Assembly (NCBI GenBank): GCA_015350385.1
Contig: WNKI01000005.1
Coordinates: 1,832,664 to 1,896,663 of the forward strand
DNA length: 64,000 nucleotides
Source of the DNA: Aculops lycopersici
Taxonomy: Eukaryota > Arthropoda > Arachnida > Trombidiformes > Eriophyidae
Direction: 5' to 3'
Part shown: one piece after another, positions 11,801 through 21,245 of the stretch
Layout of the letters: each line of letters begins with the position of its first letter
Numbering within the stretch: the stretch's first letter is position 1
Notes under the pieces: model-generated
The model's database searches: none
What the model was told of the DNA's origin: nothing
Seen by the model: only the letters and a program-made list of their open reading frames with translations
Position numbers and translations under genes: made by a program

Positions 11801-12910
11801 CTTTGATAGATAGCAGGAGAACTTGAGATAGTGGTGAAAGTTTTGTGTTGTGTATAGTAGCAATATCGGCCGGTGCCCGACTTGCTGGTCAGCCGATATG
11901 TAGAATTGATTGACGATTATTGCTAGAACTTTGGAGTCATTAGACCAAGACATCTGATCGATATACGCGTTCCTTATCATCGTTGGAAGCGTAAGCCTCT
12001 CGTGGACCATACCATTTTTCTCGAACATGGCTATTTCATTGAGAACATTATCCCTTCTCTGGGCACAACAGACGTACTTTCCATCTGGCACCCAAGATAG
12101 AAGGCCTCTTTCGATAGTGACGAGTTGCTCACTCATGTATTGCAATTCGAGATTTCTATTCCATACTTTGAGGTAATGTTTCTGTGCGTCTGGGATGAAT
12201 GTTAAGGTGGCTAGCAGTTGTCCATCGCCACGCCAATCGACAAGAGTTTGTAGCTCCTTCTCGGTCTTCAATTTGTTGAATATATCACTTGTCTCTATCT
12301 GCCCAATAACTTTCATCTCATCATCAGTCAGTTGAACCTGTTGAGCAGCTTGCTTCTCTTTGGACGGGCGACCGTCCAATCCAAAGAACTGGGTTTCTTT
12401 TGAGCCCCAGCCGACACCTACAGGTTTATGAGCACTGTGATCTTGGGTGAGTGCATTCTGTTGTGAGAAAATAGACATCTCGGAAGTGCTCATCATGATA
12501 ATCTCATTGTTTTCGTCAGCCAAGGCTATCAAATCTTGATCAGGTGATATTCTAATTGAGGATATGGCACATTTATGTTGGTAAATATATCCACTTGGCG
12601 GACTATAAGGTGCGACAGCTATCCTGATGACATGTCCATCTTTCATGGCGACAAGGATACTTCCTGACTCAACAATATAGTCTACAAGTCTAATTTGATC
12701 TCTTGTAATTTGTCCCCGGTGTACATCTTGCAGTTCGAGGTTAGTTTGAATGACCTCCATTGAGGCTTGCGGGCACTTCGTATCCATTTTGGATACTTGA
12801 AAGTTTTCGTCGATGACGAATAAGGATCCATTGTCGACATCGACACAGTAGCCAATAATCTCTGTCGCGACATCGAAGTCGATGCTCTTGTTAACAAATA
12901 GATTCTTCAT
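8846..12910 (-). CDS. Elp1: Elongator complex protein 1 (ELP1/IKAP)
   Basis: 1354 residues in one uninterrupted exon, full length for the family (about 1330). ELP1 is the scaffold subunit of Elongator, which installs the 5-carboxymethyl group on wobble uridines of tRNA in the cytoplasm. The N-terminal half forms two WD-type beta propellers, with the family signature TLVDWRGDGQLLATL and the following SWVPDGKYVCCAQRR. The C-terminal half is an alpha-helical TPR-like superhelix (for example the SYLLEKRYFKEAGLAYSKS repeat). A basic, Ser/Gly/Lys-rich linker near residues 1190-1240 corresponds to the tRNA-binding region, followed by GSRHEDLALIMDL, a conserved helix of the dimerisation domain. The start is the first ATG; a GA run lies just upstream (12925-12940). 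Nothing looks broken. Confidence 0.93.
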   Translation of the reverse strand: MKNLFVNKSIDFDVATEIIGYCVDVDNGSLFVIDENFQVSKMDTKCPQASMEVIQTNLELQDVHRGQITRDQIRLVDYIVESGSILVAMKDGHVIRIAVAPYSPPSGYIYQHKCAISSIRISPDQDLIALADENNEIIMMSTSEMSIFSQQNALTQDHSAHKPVGVGWGSKETQFFGLDGRPSKEKQAAQQVQLTDDEMKVIGQIETSDIFNKLKTEKELQTLVDWRGDGQLLATLTFIPDAQKHYLKVWNRNLELQYMSEQLVTIERGLLSWVPDGKYVCCAQRRDNVLNEIAMFEKNGMVHERLTLPTMIRNAYIDQMSWSNDSKVLAIIVNQFYISADQQVGHRPILLLYTTQNFHHYLKFSCYLSKDCSHDLRWDPICSNRLRIITSDGHYSEYDCNFEVSNFKSWCYVIDANKLLITPMNLCTPPPPMCTLLMELDSLIYKLAVDPNDPTNISILTFDGFLICKNLDASESDADSPVKLSTQIKSCENLLTGLRGFKSYNIEVAALDVLQDFVCLGPQKYVGTKLTGGDCDIFKFVFEGPNVRLETILTLKGKRVSSVAIPQDSSAMRLPVILNDCSCLDICLQPTQEMAKMICKFEPNAAQNRLSFISSQCVPNSNKLLLVSLSNDLTLRVNETTLASNICTSFRLIDDYLVYTTTDNQMHFILLTTLQNEKDRAKMKSWSQQIEYGGTLVAIIDNVSKVVLQMPRGNLEILRPRILLIAALTALLDSKKYAEAAGLARNHRVDMNFICDYLMRDLISGTELRYQSLTEFASNIALHDPNLLNNFIYDLANEDTIKSRYNLIIDHLPPRARRFELERKIELDKINMVLLHIKLPEDSKYTHQRIMCFLKKEPRDIQGALRLIHDSDKKTKELALKFILYFVSVDELFNQAIKSYNTDIALMVASGSNKDPKEYLVLLDNFNEIKDTHRRHLAMDLYAKDYEAAIRNLLSIILTSPDDCEALQSQFLDLTISKRLFAYALETLYVCESPSMLMSKVWLSYGSYLLEKRYFKEAGLAYSKSLDLQPSKETLKSSLTCFSLSGAYDMSIATLASAKIEDEVKQQHKAAILKELIDKKKIVLYLAYLGGTIIPDDDFNKLMDGGNFFIMEAFSSNKKMIQTRIDIKRKLNDLYHETVRQFTWDLKKAQKHFDRLKDLLVAYQDKKYNQARVENYCADTLSSVADSELSSQGSSGSGSQNQGSGQARSGAPSLKTRASNKSNKQAFKKKRITLKPGSRHEDLALIMDLKKFISKLESNQTESSELLAISFKYEDLISARSKSTTLKKILEDMFEFSKTVNELLWPINSMVEQKYSLYRRFSDTIAVQEETYEDLDFLTLIRPEMPSELQLFSM

Positions 12911-13854
12911 ATTACTATAAGATCAAAGAGAGAGAGAGAGAGGTGATAATATGGACATGATATGGGTTAATTGTTTTGATGACAGAGTTACAGCCGATGA
13001 ATTTGATTTGAAATCAAGGCAAGTGGAATCGTAGTCAACAAAACAAACCACGTGTTCGGCGCCAGCGAGGAGTCTGTGTTCTTCTATGGCCCACTTCTGG
13101 GCATGAGGAAAGACAGGGGGTTTTAGGAGTTGCGTGTTCGAGTGCAAATCGTACATCTCGTACATCAGAACGAGTGTACGATACGCAGCTAGGCCGAGAT
13201 ATATGTATAGCTATATATTATCTAATCTACCAACATACTATCTCAAACTAACGAGCGAAAACGAACGTGTAACTGATCCATCCGAGGCTCGGATTCTGAG
13301 CACTTCAACCACCGACATCCCACACTTATTCACACCTCAGGTGGTTTCTTTGATTAATCGAATTGCAAATGCTATAAGACTGTACCTCCCATTCTAACTG
13401 CTTCTGTATCACCCAATACTTTCAAATCTTTTTCTTTCAGATCGGATTCTTTCTTTCTTTCAAACTCGTAAAGAACTCGCAAATTATGTTACCAGCGACT
13501 TGCTCACTAGCAACATAGTCTGCCATAGATTCTTTTTTACGGCACCTTCTGACTCACACAATTATCACGAGCTACAGGTGCGGCCTTCAGCAATAGCAGG
13601 ACATTCGAGCGGGTGGCTAGACGGTATCAGTTCTAAAAATAATCGCCAAATTTAAAACAGTGTCCTGGAGGCCAAAATACTGTACCCGCGGCTCAATTTT
13701 TAACAGCAACCTGTTGACTTATCTGTAGCTTGTACTTCGAATCAGTACACTAGAGTTTATACATCGATAGAGAGCAAATTATCTCGAGCCATTTCTTAGA
13801 TTATAACCAGGCAAAAATTTTCACTAACTAGCCAAAAACAACCCAAAAGTCGAC
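12911..13854 (+). promoter_or_regulatory. ELP1 5' flank and conserved upstream region of peptide gene 2
   Basis: The left part is the ELP1 leader side, with a GA run near 12925. From about 13260 to 13854 it matches the upstream region of peptide gene 1. It includes the GACTTGCTCACTAGCAACA block and the TATA-like AGAGTTTATACATCGATAG near 13751, about 95 bp before the ATG at 13855. Confidence 0.6.
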
Positions 13855-14136
13855 ATGTCGAAGCAAACTATCTTGATCTTTGCGCTTGTCGCGGTAGCTT
13901 GTGTTGTTGTGTCGGGATTTCCAGTTCATCACGGTACCCAGAACCAGGACAACGGAAACGAAAAGTACAAACTGTATGACAGAATTTGCCCCATGGCCAG
14001 AAGCGAACTTGTATGTCGCAAGTGTTGCGAGGCCAATGGTAAGATCACTAGTTTCAACACCCCGCAGTGGCCTCATGTGATCGAACTCCCTGGGTACCCG
14101 AGAGAGCTGCGGTTCGACATATGTTATTGCCTGTAA
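13855..14136 (+). CDS. Secreted cysteine-rich peptide 2
   Basis: 93 residues. The signal peptide (MSKQTILIFALVAVACVVVSG) is followed by a short Gln/Asn-rich stretch and the cysteine domain: ICPMARSELVCRKCC, EANGK, then C-Y-C two residues from the end. Spacing is C-x8-C-x2-C-C-x31-C-x-C. It lies about 950 bp upstream of the ELP1 start, on the opposite strand, with its own TATA-like block. Its 3' flank contains AATAAA near 14408 and is about 370 bp similar to the flank of the broken copy at 15514-15672. Function unknown; a secreted defence, venom-like or seminal peptide are all possible and none is shown by the sequence. Confidence 0.7.
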   Translation: MSKQTILIFALVAVACVVVSGFPVHHGTQNQDNGNEKYKLYDRICPMARSELVCRKCCEANGKITSFNTPQWPHVIELPGYPRELRFDICYCL

Positions 14137-15090
14137 GCTAATTTGGTTGCATGGTCAGGTTGGATTCTAGTCGCGTCATAGAATGGATTTCGTGACCTAG
14201 TTACGAAAAAGAGTAGAACTCGGAGAGGAGTCAGAGAGGAAGTCGAGTTGATAATTGATATCTAGCTGTTTGATTCCTTGTAAGAGGGAAAGAACAAGCA
14301 AGCTGTTGCTATCTCCCCGGAAAGGCCGTAGAGCAAGGTATACTATCGTGAACGAGTATATCTGTGTGACGATAATTGATTCAGATTAATATATATGATG
14401 GACCTAAGAAATAAAGATGTACCTTAAGAACTTGAGCGCCCGAATGGTGTCGTCTCACGAATAAAATGAAGAACCCCGACTCTTTTTCAAAACATTCAAT
14501 TGAGTAATTTACATAAATATTGCACACAAACTCTTGGACCAATTGAAGATTGTCTCAATTTTCTTCTGTTTTAATGTCGAATTTTTCCACAAAATCCCAC
14601 AGACACCTCTGTTTTGGCGTCAGTTCGATTCTTCGTTTCTCCGTTGTGAACCCCCTCTCTTTTTAACTCACACCAGCCTCAATCCTAGCCGTGGAAAAGA
14701 ATGAACTTATGGGTGCCATATTGCGTTGAACAATAGCAGATGCAAAGGCAACTTAAAACTCGCATGAGCAGGATATTCGAAATCTTCAGTCTAGTTTATG
14801 GTTCAGAGATGCATCTTTATTCTTTCGTTTTGTTCAAAATCAACTATCACCACACAGTTACTAATTGACCTTTTCTTTCGCGCTAGTATTTTTTGCTTTG
14901 AGACCTTTCCGGCGAGATAGCAACAAGTTGCTGGTACCTTCACTCGTACTTGGAACCAATCAGCTATATATCAATTCTAAACTCAACTCCCTCTCTGACT
15001 CCTCTTCGAGTTCCACTCTTCTTCTATCTAAGTTACGGTACCGTTCCATGACATGACCAGGATCCATCCTGACTGTGCAACCAGATAAGT
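14137..15090. repeat. 3' flank of gene 2 and inverted copy of that flank
   Basis: The first about 330 bp (to about 14470) is the 3' flank of peptide gene 2. From about 14885 to 15090 the sequence is the reverse complement of a diverged copy of the same flank, belonging to peptide gene 3 on the minus strand. About 400 bp between the two arms shows nothing recognisable. Confidence 0.6.
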
Positions 15091-15393
15091 CTACAGAGTT
15101 TCTCGCTCGATGCAACCACATGTGTCGAACTTCTTTCTCCCCAAGCTTGCGAAGACCCCAATCGTTCGGCTCGCCTTCCTCAAGAGGAGCTGAGAGATGT
15201 TGAACTTAGCAACTTTCCCAATGGACTCACAAAACTGGCGACATTCGTTTTCGTTCCAGGCATGGCGACAATTGTTGTTGTACATTCCGTTTTCTTCGAC
15301 CAAGTTAGCGCCACCGTCCTGACCAGGATGTCCCAATACGAGAACGCAAGCAATCGCTACAAGCGCAAAGATCAAGATAGTTTGCTTCGACAT
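15091..15393 (-). CDS. Secreted cysteine-rich peptide 3 (five cysteines)
   Basis: 100 residues, inverted relative to gene 2. The signal peptide (MSKQTILIFALVAIACVLVLG) is nearly identical to that of gene 2. The cysteine domain reads NCRHAWNENECRQFC, then about 36 residues, then C-G-C. The first cysteine of the Cys-Cys doublet is replaced by Phe, leaving an odd number of cysteines while keeping C-x3-C and C-x-C. Only about 120 bp of the conserved upstream region is kept (to about 15520), but this includes the TATA-like block. The gene therefore looks expressible, though it is cut off from the more distal conserved elements. Confidence 0.66.
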   Translation of the reverse strand: MSKQTILIFALVAIACVLVLGHPGQDGGANLVEENGMYNNNCRHAWNENECRQFCESIGKVAKFNISQLLLRKASRTIGVFASLGRKKFDTCGCIERETL

Positions 15394-15513
15394 GTCGACT
15401 TTTGGGTTGTTTTTGGCTAGTTAGTGAAAATTTTTGCCTGGTTATAATCTAAGAAATGGCTCGAGATAATTTGCTCTCTATCGATGTATAAACTCTAGTG
15501 TACTGATTCGAAG

Positions 15514-15672
15514 TACAAGCTCAAGGTCAAGAGCGAACTCGAATGTCGCCAATGTTGCGAGGCCAATGGCTTGCCTTACCATTTCAACACCTTACTAACG
15601 AAAAGAAAAGTTAGTAAGAGAAGGGAATTTGGAGGTATCTTGTTATCCGAATGTTATTGCACCGAGGGATAA
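15514..15672 (+). pseudogene. Headless cysteine-rich peptide fragment
   Basis: An open frame of 52 codons plus TAA that encodes only the C-terminal domain of the family: SELECRQCCEANG, then 31 residues between the Cys doublet and CYC. Signal peptide and first conserved cysteine are missing. Immediately upstream the DNA is instead the reverse complement of the family promoter driving gene 3, joined at about 15520 in AAGTACAAGCT. Its 3' flank (to about 16050) stays similar to that of gene 2. It is best read as the remnant of a tandem copy whose 5' half was replaced by an inversion or inverted insertion. Confidence 0.7.
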
Positions 15673-16611
15673 ACTCTGTAAGCAAACTCGGCCAAATCGT
15701 CAAGTTGGATCCTAGTCCTGTCATAGAATGGATTTTGTGACCTGACTAGGAAAAATAGTAGAACTAGAAGAGGAGTCAGAGAGGGAGTTGAGTAGATAAT
15801 TGATGTCTAGCTATTCGGTCCCCAGTACGAGGAAAGGAACTAGCAACTTGTTGCTATCTCTTGGGACAGACCTCAAGGCAAGCGATACCATCGTTTGATC
15901 GTGAAGGATTATATCTGTGTGACGATAATGAATTCAGATCAATATGAAAGGATTAAGATGTACCTTAAGAACTCAAGCACCCGAGTTTTGTGGTGGCTTA
16001 CGAATCTAATGAGAAATCTCGACTCTTTTTCAAAGGCGTTCATCAATGTACAATTTACATAGAAATTGATTGCTCACTAACTCTTGAACCGATTGAAGGT
16101 CTAGACTCTGGACTCCAGAGGTTAATACACTTGCAACAAAAATGGATCTAAAATTCTTGGGAGGAAGATCGAGGAAACCTTCCGATAGTGTTGCTTTCTC
16201 ATCAAGATTTCGCCATTAGACTGCGATGAAACCTTAACTATGGGGCTAGAATAACTCAAACGAATATACAAAGACTACCATTAGATTATATTTCACTCTA
16301 TTTAGAGTTCGTGCACAATTTATTATTCTTTTGTGAGATTAGTTAATTTGTAAATTCTGTACATGAGATCCTTTTGCATAATGTATATAATGTGTATAAG
16401 TTGATCCTAGTCCAACATGATGACTATCATCGTCATCAGTAATTGTGGTAGCGGTAGTATTGGTTAGGAAAAAACAATGGACATTCTTATAAAGAAAATA
16501 TCCCATGCATGATTATCACCCTGAATTGTCACTTTTGTTGTGCTTCTTCTTTTTCTCTATTTTATCTTCATAGGAATTGGAAGCATCTAATTTGGATAGA
16601 TGGACTTTTGC
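15673..16611. other. 3' flank of peptide fragment and DDR-like 3' UTR
   Basis: About 370 bp of family 3' flank, then unrelated AT-rich DNA. AATAAA lies on the minus strand at 16319-16324, about 290 bp past the stop of the DDR-like gene, and is the likely end of its transcript. No kinase-like reading is seen on the minus strand here. Confidence 0.5.
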
Positions 16612-19142
16612 TCACTGATTTCCAACCATCATGCTCCTTCCGGCCTCGGTGCTCGAGTAGTAGTAGTGGCCCATGTCGTTGTTGTTATCATTATTAGGAC
16701 CTGAGCTTGTGGCTCCACTTGTTGAGTTGATCGAGGTGGTTGTGGTTTGAGCGCTATGGTCGCTACTGCTACCTGGCGAGCAATGGGCCGAGATTTCGTT
16801 GTTCACATTTAGTCGCCTAGCGGCAATAGATTGACCTCTCTGATTCATGGTCACTGAGCTGAATGGTTGCGAGGCCTGGCAGTTGGCGAGCTGGTTGCTC
16901 AACGTCCGGTTGTGGTTGTGGCCTTGGTTGAACATTGTACCAGTGGTCTGTTGTTGGTCCTGGCTAATCAGCTCATAGTTGTGCTCATTCTGTTTACTAA
17001 TAATTCCATTCTGTGGCCTGGCCAGTGGCTCGTGATGGGTGGCAAACATCAGCGGTTGCACCAGACTATTGGCCTGAGCATTCCTATAGCTCGAGCGCAT
17101 GGCATCCGTCGTTTGGAATCCACTTCCTGTGACACCAAAAGCCGGATGCTTGAACTGAGGCTGCTGATGCTGTGAGTTGGCCAAAAATGGTTGGCCCACC
17201 TGAGCTGCCATTTGCTGCTGAGCCTCCGGAATTGCATAGTCCGTTGAGGAGCTTGCCATTGAGGTTGAGTTGTAGGTTGCGTAAGTTTGATTGCTGCAGT
17301 TCATGTTTGAGTTGTTGTAGATTTGTTGTTGGGCCAGTGGATTTATTTGGTTCAAGCCAACAATGAGCTGAGTTGTGACTCCCTTCGTTAGATTTGATCC
17401 GTTTGAATCCTTCAGCGAGACGAGCAGTTGATTTTGGGGGCAATTTCCTCCGTCACTTCCGCTACTCGATCGGCTACTCGAACTCTTGGCGCCTCCAGCG
17501 GCGAGAGTGGCCAATCTTCTCATTGTACTGGCCACTTGTCTCTCATTTGCACTCGTTGCTAGCCGACCACTTGTCGCAAACAACGAGTTGTACTGATGGT
17601 CAACAATCGATTGCTGGTGATGTTGGTTAATCATTTGGCTTTGTGGCGATTGACCGGAAGTTGCAAAGACACTGTGAAGTAGGCCTCCCGCGGAGCCGGC
17701 CGAGGAGCCGCCCATTGACTTTGCGCTAGCCGTTGGGTTGCATAGGTGGCGCGGAAGTCCCAACTTTGGGTGGTGCCTCAGACGATAGCTTGAGACACCG
17801 AACAATATGGCTAATATAATTAGAATTGCAACCAAGCCAAACGAGATCATCGTTGGCAGTCCAATTGTTTGCTGTTTACCATTGAAGTTTGTTGCCATCC
17901 GCTCGTTTGGTTGCTGGAACGAGTCAAAACTTGAGGCGTCAATTGAGTTGGCGTTTAAAATTGGGTTGATTGGCGATTGCGGCGAGCCCAACATGATACT
18001 TGGCGGCTGTTGTTGTTGTTGCTGCTGCTGCTGCTGTCCATTTACTAAAGCAGGTACATTCAATATCGGGTTTGTGCTTGGCAAGTCGGCAGGATTATTA
18101 TTAATATTATTGTTGTAAATATTAGATGTCTGCGGTGGCCAATTCCAAATGGGCGCGGGTGGTTGGGGCTGAGCTAAGGTTGGTATCACAGGTGTGCTGC
18201 TGCTGGCTCCAATCGACGACATATCTGGCTGGTCGTTGTTTGTATTGTCCGATTGAATCGTTAAAATTGGCTGGCTTGTCGACGAGCCGCCATTGGTGCT
18301 CATGTTTAGATTTGACATTGAGTCAAAGTAGGCATTTGTTGCAATGCGCCTCAGCTGATGCTCCCTAAGGATGGCGACGTACTCGTCGTAAGTCTTTGCG
18401 GGCGCTAGTGAGCTTAATAGTGCTGGAGTATCACGGTCGCTTAGAGTGGCTAGCGACATCATTTCCACCGGATGACTAAGGAACTCGGCCTCGCTGATCA
18501 GTACCCATTTTGAGGCAAACTTGAGGGAAAATCGCAGCTTATTTGCAAGTCTGTGCTTCAGGTGCACGGTAACTGGTCGGGCCGTTTCCAATCTCTTGTC
18601 CGGCTCATACTCAATACTTTGCAACTCCGACGACCACAACGTTTGGCCGTTGGTATTTTGTTGCAAATCTGAAAGACCGAAAGTGTTCGCCTGCTCCAAT
18701 GACAGTTCACGTGCAGTAAGCCGGCGTCCATGTCTCAGAAGCGACTCTCGTCTCCTCTGCTCGATTAGAGCATCCTTTAACGCGGCACCCGAGAGGGCAA
18801 CGTCAATGCCATACTGCACATCGACTCCCTGGAAAACCTCCACTCCACTGGAGAATAAATTGTTTGAATGGAATAGGGCCCCGGTAAAGTTCCTCAAAGT
18901 TTTAAAGGTAAACTCAATGACCACATCGCCGTTCATTGACTTCCAACCAACCCACTCAAAGCCACTATTGTGGCTAAAGTTATCCAATCCCTTAACCCCG
19001 TCCACAAGTTGACCCAAACCGCCGCTCAGGTGATGCGGCTGGTGACTTAGAGTCTTGAGTCCGTCGTAGGTGTAATCGTTTAGGTGGCCCCAGCGTTGGT
19101 CTAAAACTCCGTCGTTCATACTGTAGGCAATTGGTGCTCCCT
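16612..19142 (-). CDS. DDR-like receptor, exon 5: DS-like domain, TM, kinase-less tail
   Basis: Last exon of a discoidin-domain-receptor-like protein. Acceptor ATATGCAG ends at 19143, and the first two bases complete a codon begun in exon 4. Residues (whole protein) about 236-460 are the DS-like domain: NDYTYDG, GGLGQLVDGVKGLDNF and ARPVTVHL resemble vertebrate DDR1/2 collagen receptors. A Gln/Asn/Pro-rich stalk with a polyGln run follows. One transmembrane helix lies at about 667-688 (MISFGLVAILIILAILFG), then a basic stop-transfer. The cytoplasmic part is about 390 residues rich in Ser, Gln and Asn, with a DYAIPE motif resembling the juxtamembrane YAVP motif. It ends at a TGA without any protein kinase domain. 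The five exons sum to 3237 nt (1078 residues), all in phase. A weak donor (AATCA then GTGAGC) overlaps the stop, so a missed kinase exon is not fully excluded. Confidence 0.85.
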
Positions 19143-20825
19143 CTGCATATTGGTGGTTTAGTTTGGTTTGGTTTCAATGTACAAGTTGATGTAAAGTTGT
19201 TTGGTTGGTTGGTGAGAAATTTTATTAGGTTAGTACATGTGTGTGTATGTGAGAGAGAGTTAGATTGCTTCACCACAACTACCACTTTTATTGTAAGTAG
19301 GATAATTAAATTAGATTTACGGTTGTTTATGCGCTAGAGTTAGTCGCTTGCGGAGGCTGATTTTAATGCGGAAGTCGCTAGGCACACGAGCAAACAAGAC
19401 CACGAGTTGCCTTAGTGGAAATTTGAACTAGAACTAGAATCGGAAGCAAAAGTAAGAGTCTAGTCTCATTGATTCAAATCAAGTGTTGATTAGGCAACAC
19501 ACGCAATCGGAACACTGGCGCCAACTTCCGGCTAGCGGCACGCGTTTCAAGTGAGCAGCAGCTCGCTTTCAGAGACAACACATCACAACCAACTCGTTGG
19601 CTCATATTTCACGCTCGTCGACTGCGAGCTCCAAAGCAAGTGAGCAAGCAAATTGTCGGCTCCGCTTCATTCAATCAACACAACGCGCCGAGAGTGCGAC
19701 CGGAAGTTCCAACACTTTGCTCGCTCGCGGCTAATCCAATTTGGTTGCGTCCGCATTTGCGGTGGCGCCGACGACCAAATCGAACCGAGCTTTAGCAGTA
19801 GTGGTAGTGGTAGAAGTAGCAGCAGCAGCAATTCGGTGATGAGTCTCAAGTGGCGCCCATGCAACTAGCACAAGTTGCTCGAGTTTCAAGCCAACCAGCG
19901 AAAGCCCGAACCGAGGTGGGCCGGCTCCGATTCCATCGCGAGCCGGCCAATCAAACCACTCGGTTTCCATTCAGTTAACCGCTTGGTGCCAACAACGATG
20001 ACGTGGTCGACGATAACGAAGAAGTAGAAACTTGCAATCCATTTACATAATCTCAAGTCCGAGTGGCAGTTAGTTGGTAGGGTAAACATACGGATGGAAG
20101 ACAGATAGACAGTTGGACACTGAGTGTGACAGATGCACACTCGTTGGCCACTTCAATCTCAAACTTCACCTCAATCTCCTTCCCATTGAATTGGCAGCCT
20201 CTTCTCCATTGCTTATGGTGTCGCTGGTGCCTATGGCACTGATGGTACCGATGGGAGCAAAAGCGACAAGAAGGCCGCAGTCGTCGCCGTGAGTCTCCTT
20301 GAAATAACATATGAGGCGAGTGGCTCAAATCTTGGCGGCCACTTGACGAGCTCTTCCACCTCGACCAAGGCACCACTAGCACCACTAGCACCCCTAGCAC
20401 CAGGCAACTCAATTGGCAAGTACGTGATTTGGGCCCCGAGCAATCGAATGATTTGAGACGCTTCCCACTGGCCACTTTGATTGGTTGGCCACAAGCTGGT
20501 CGTCAACCTCTGAGCTGCAACGTCTGGTGACGCTAAGTAAACACGCAACGGCCATTTGGATTTGGTGGTGGCTCACTCAGGACCACACTCGATGGTCGAC
20601 AGAGAGGCGGCTTGAGTTTCAGGTGCCTGTTTTGATTGCAATTAGCCCTCGCCTCGTTCAAATCTCTTGTCTTGTCTCGGTTTCCAGTGGTAACTTTCGC
20701 TGACTGAAAGGAAAAACAGAGAAACAGAGACAGACTGGCCACTTGTTTTGATTGCGCAACAAACGGGCACTGAACCCAGCTAACCGATGATATCTAACGA
20801 TGATATATTTATATAGTAAACTTAC
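19143..20825 (-). other. DDR-like intron 4
   Basis: 1.7 kb, non-coding. Contains a CAACTTCCGG (ETS-like) word at 19522-19531. Several long readings are compositional. Splice sites at both ends agree in phase. Confidence 0.7.
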
Positions 20826-20976
20826 CGTCATATTGGCAACCGTGGAGCTCAAATCTGAGACAAATGGTACGCAACTGCGAGCTGTAGGGGATAATTCTAA
20901 TCACATTTGCGCCAACAATTGGGGGCATTAGCTCGTTCCTTACGGCGGCGTTGCTATTCTCGTTGGCCCTCAAGAG
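20826..20976 (-). CDS. DDR-like receptor, exon 4: C-terminal part of discoidin domain
   Basis: 151 nt between acceptor AACGCAG (exon begins at 20976, phase 0) and donor GTAAGT (exon ends at 20826, one base left over). It encodes ELMPPIVGANVIRIIPYS followed by ICLRFELHGCQYD. These match the DDR discoidin end (PPMVARLVRF then CLRVELYGC), including the closing cysteine. Both phases fit the neighbouring exons exactly. It contains no ATG-started long frame, so simple ORF searches miss it. Confidence 0.85.
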
Positions 20977-21203
20977 CTGCGTTGTTTTTTGGGAGACATG
21001 TTGTTTGTGGTGCGTTGCGTTTCGTTTCGTTCGAGGGATTTCCGGTTTGCGGTGGTGATCGTGATGGGTGTTGCGGTTATTGTTGTTGGGTTACGCGGGG
21101 AAAGTTTGAAGGGAATAATTTGGGTTAGTTTCCATGTTACAAATAGATATCATAGCAGATTCTTAACTTACAAGACAAGAGGAAGCAGATGACGCAAGCG
21201 TAA

Positions 21204-21245
<42 letters not shown>

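Noticed and set aside
16612..19119. Treating this 835-codon frame as a complete protein starting at its own first ATG
   Set aside because: It would begin inside a receptor ectodomain without signal peptide; an acceptor at 19143 and four upstream exons restore a complete secretory protein.
20053..20548. Overlapping minus-strand frames in DDR-like intron 4
   Set aside because: Low-complexity, no domain, inside an intron with well-matched splice sites; they do not contain the expected discoidin sequence, which is at 20826-20976.
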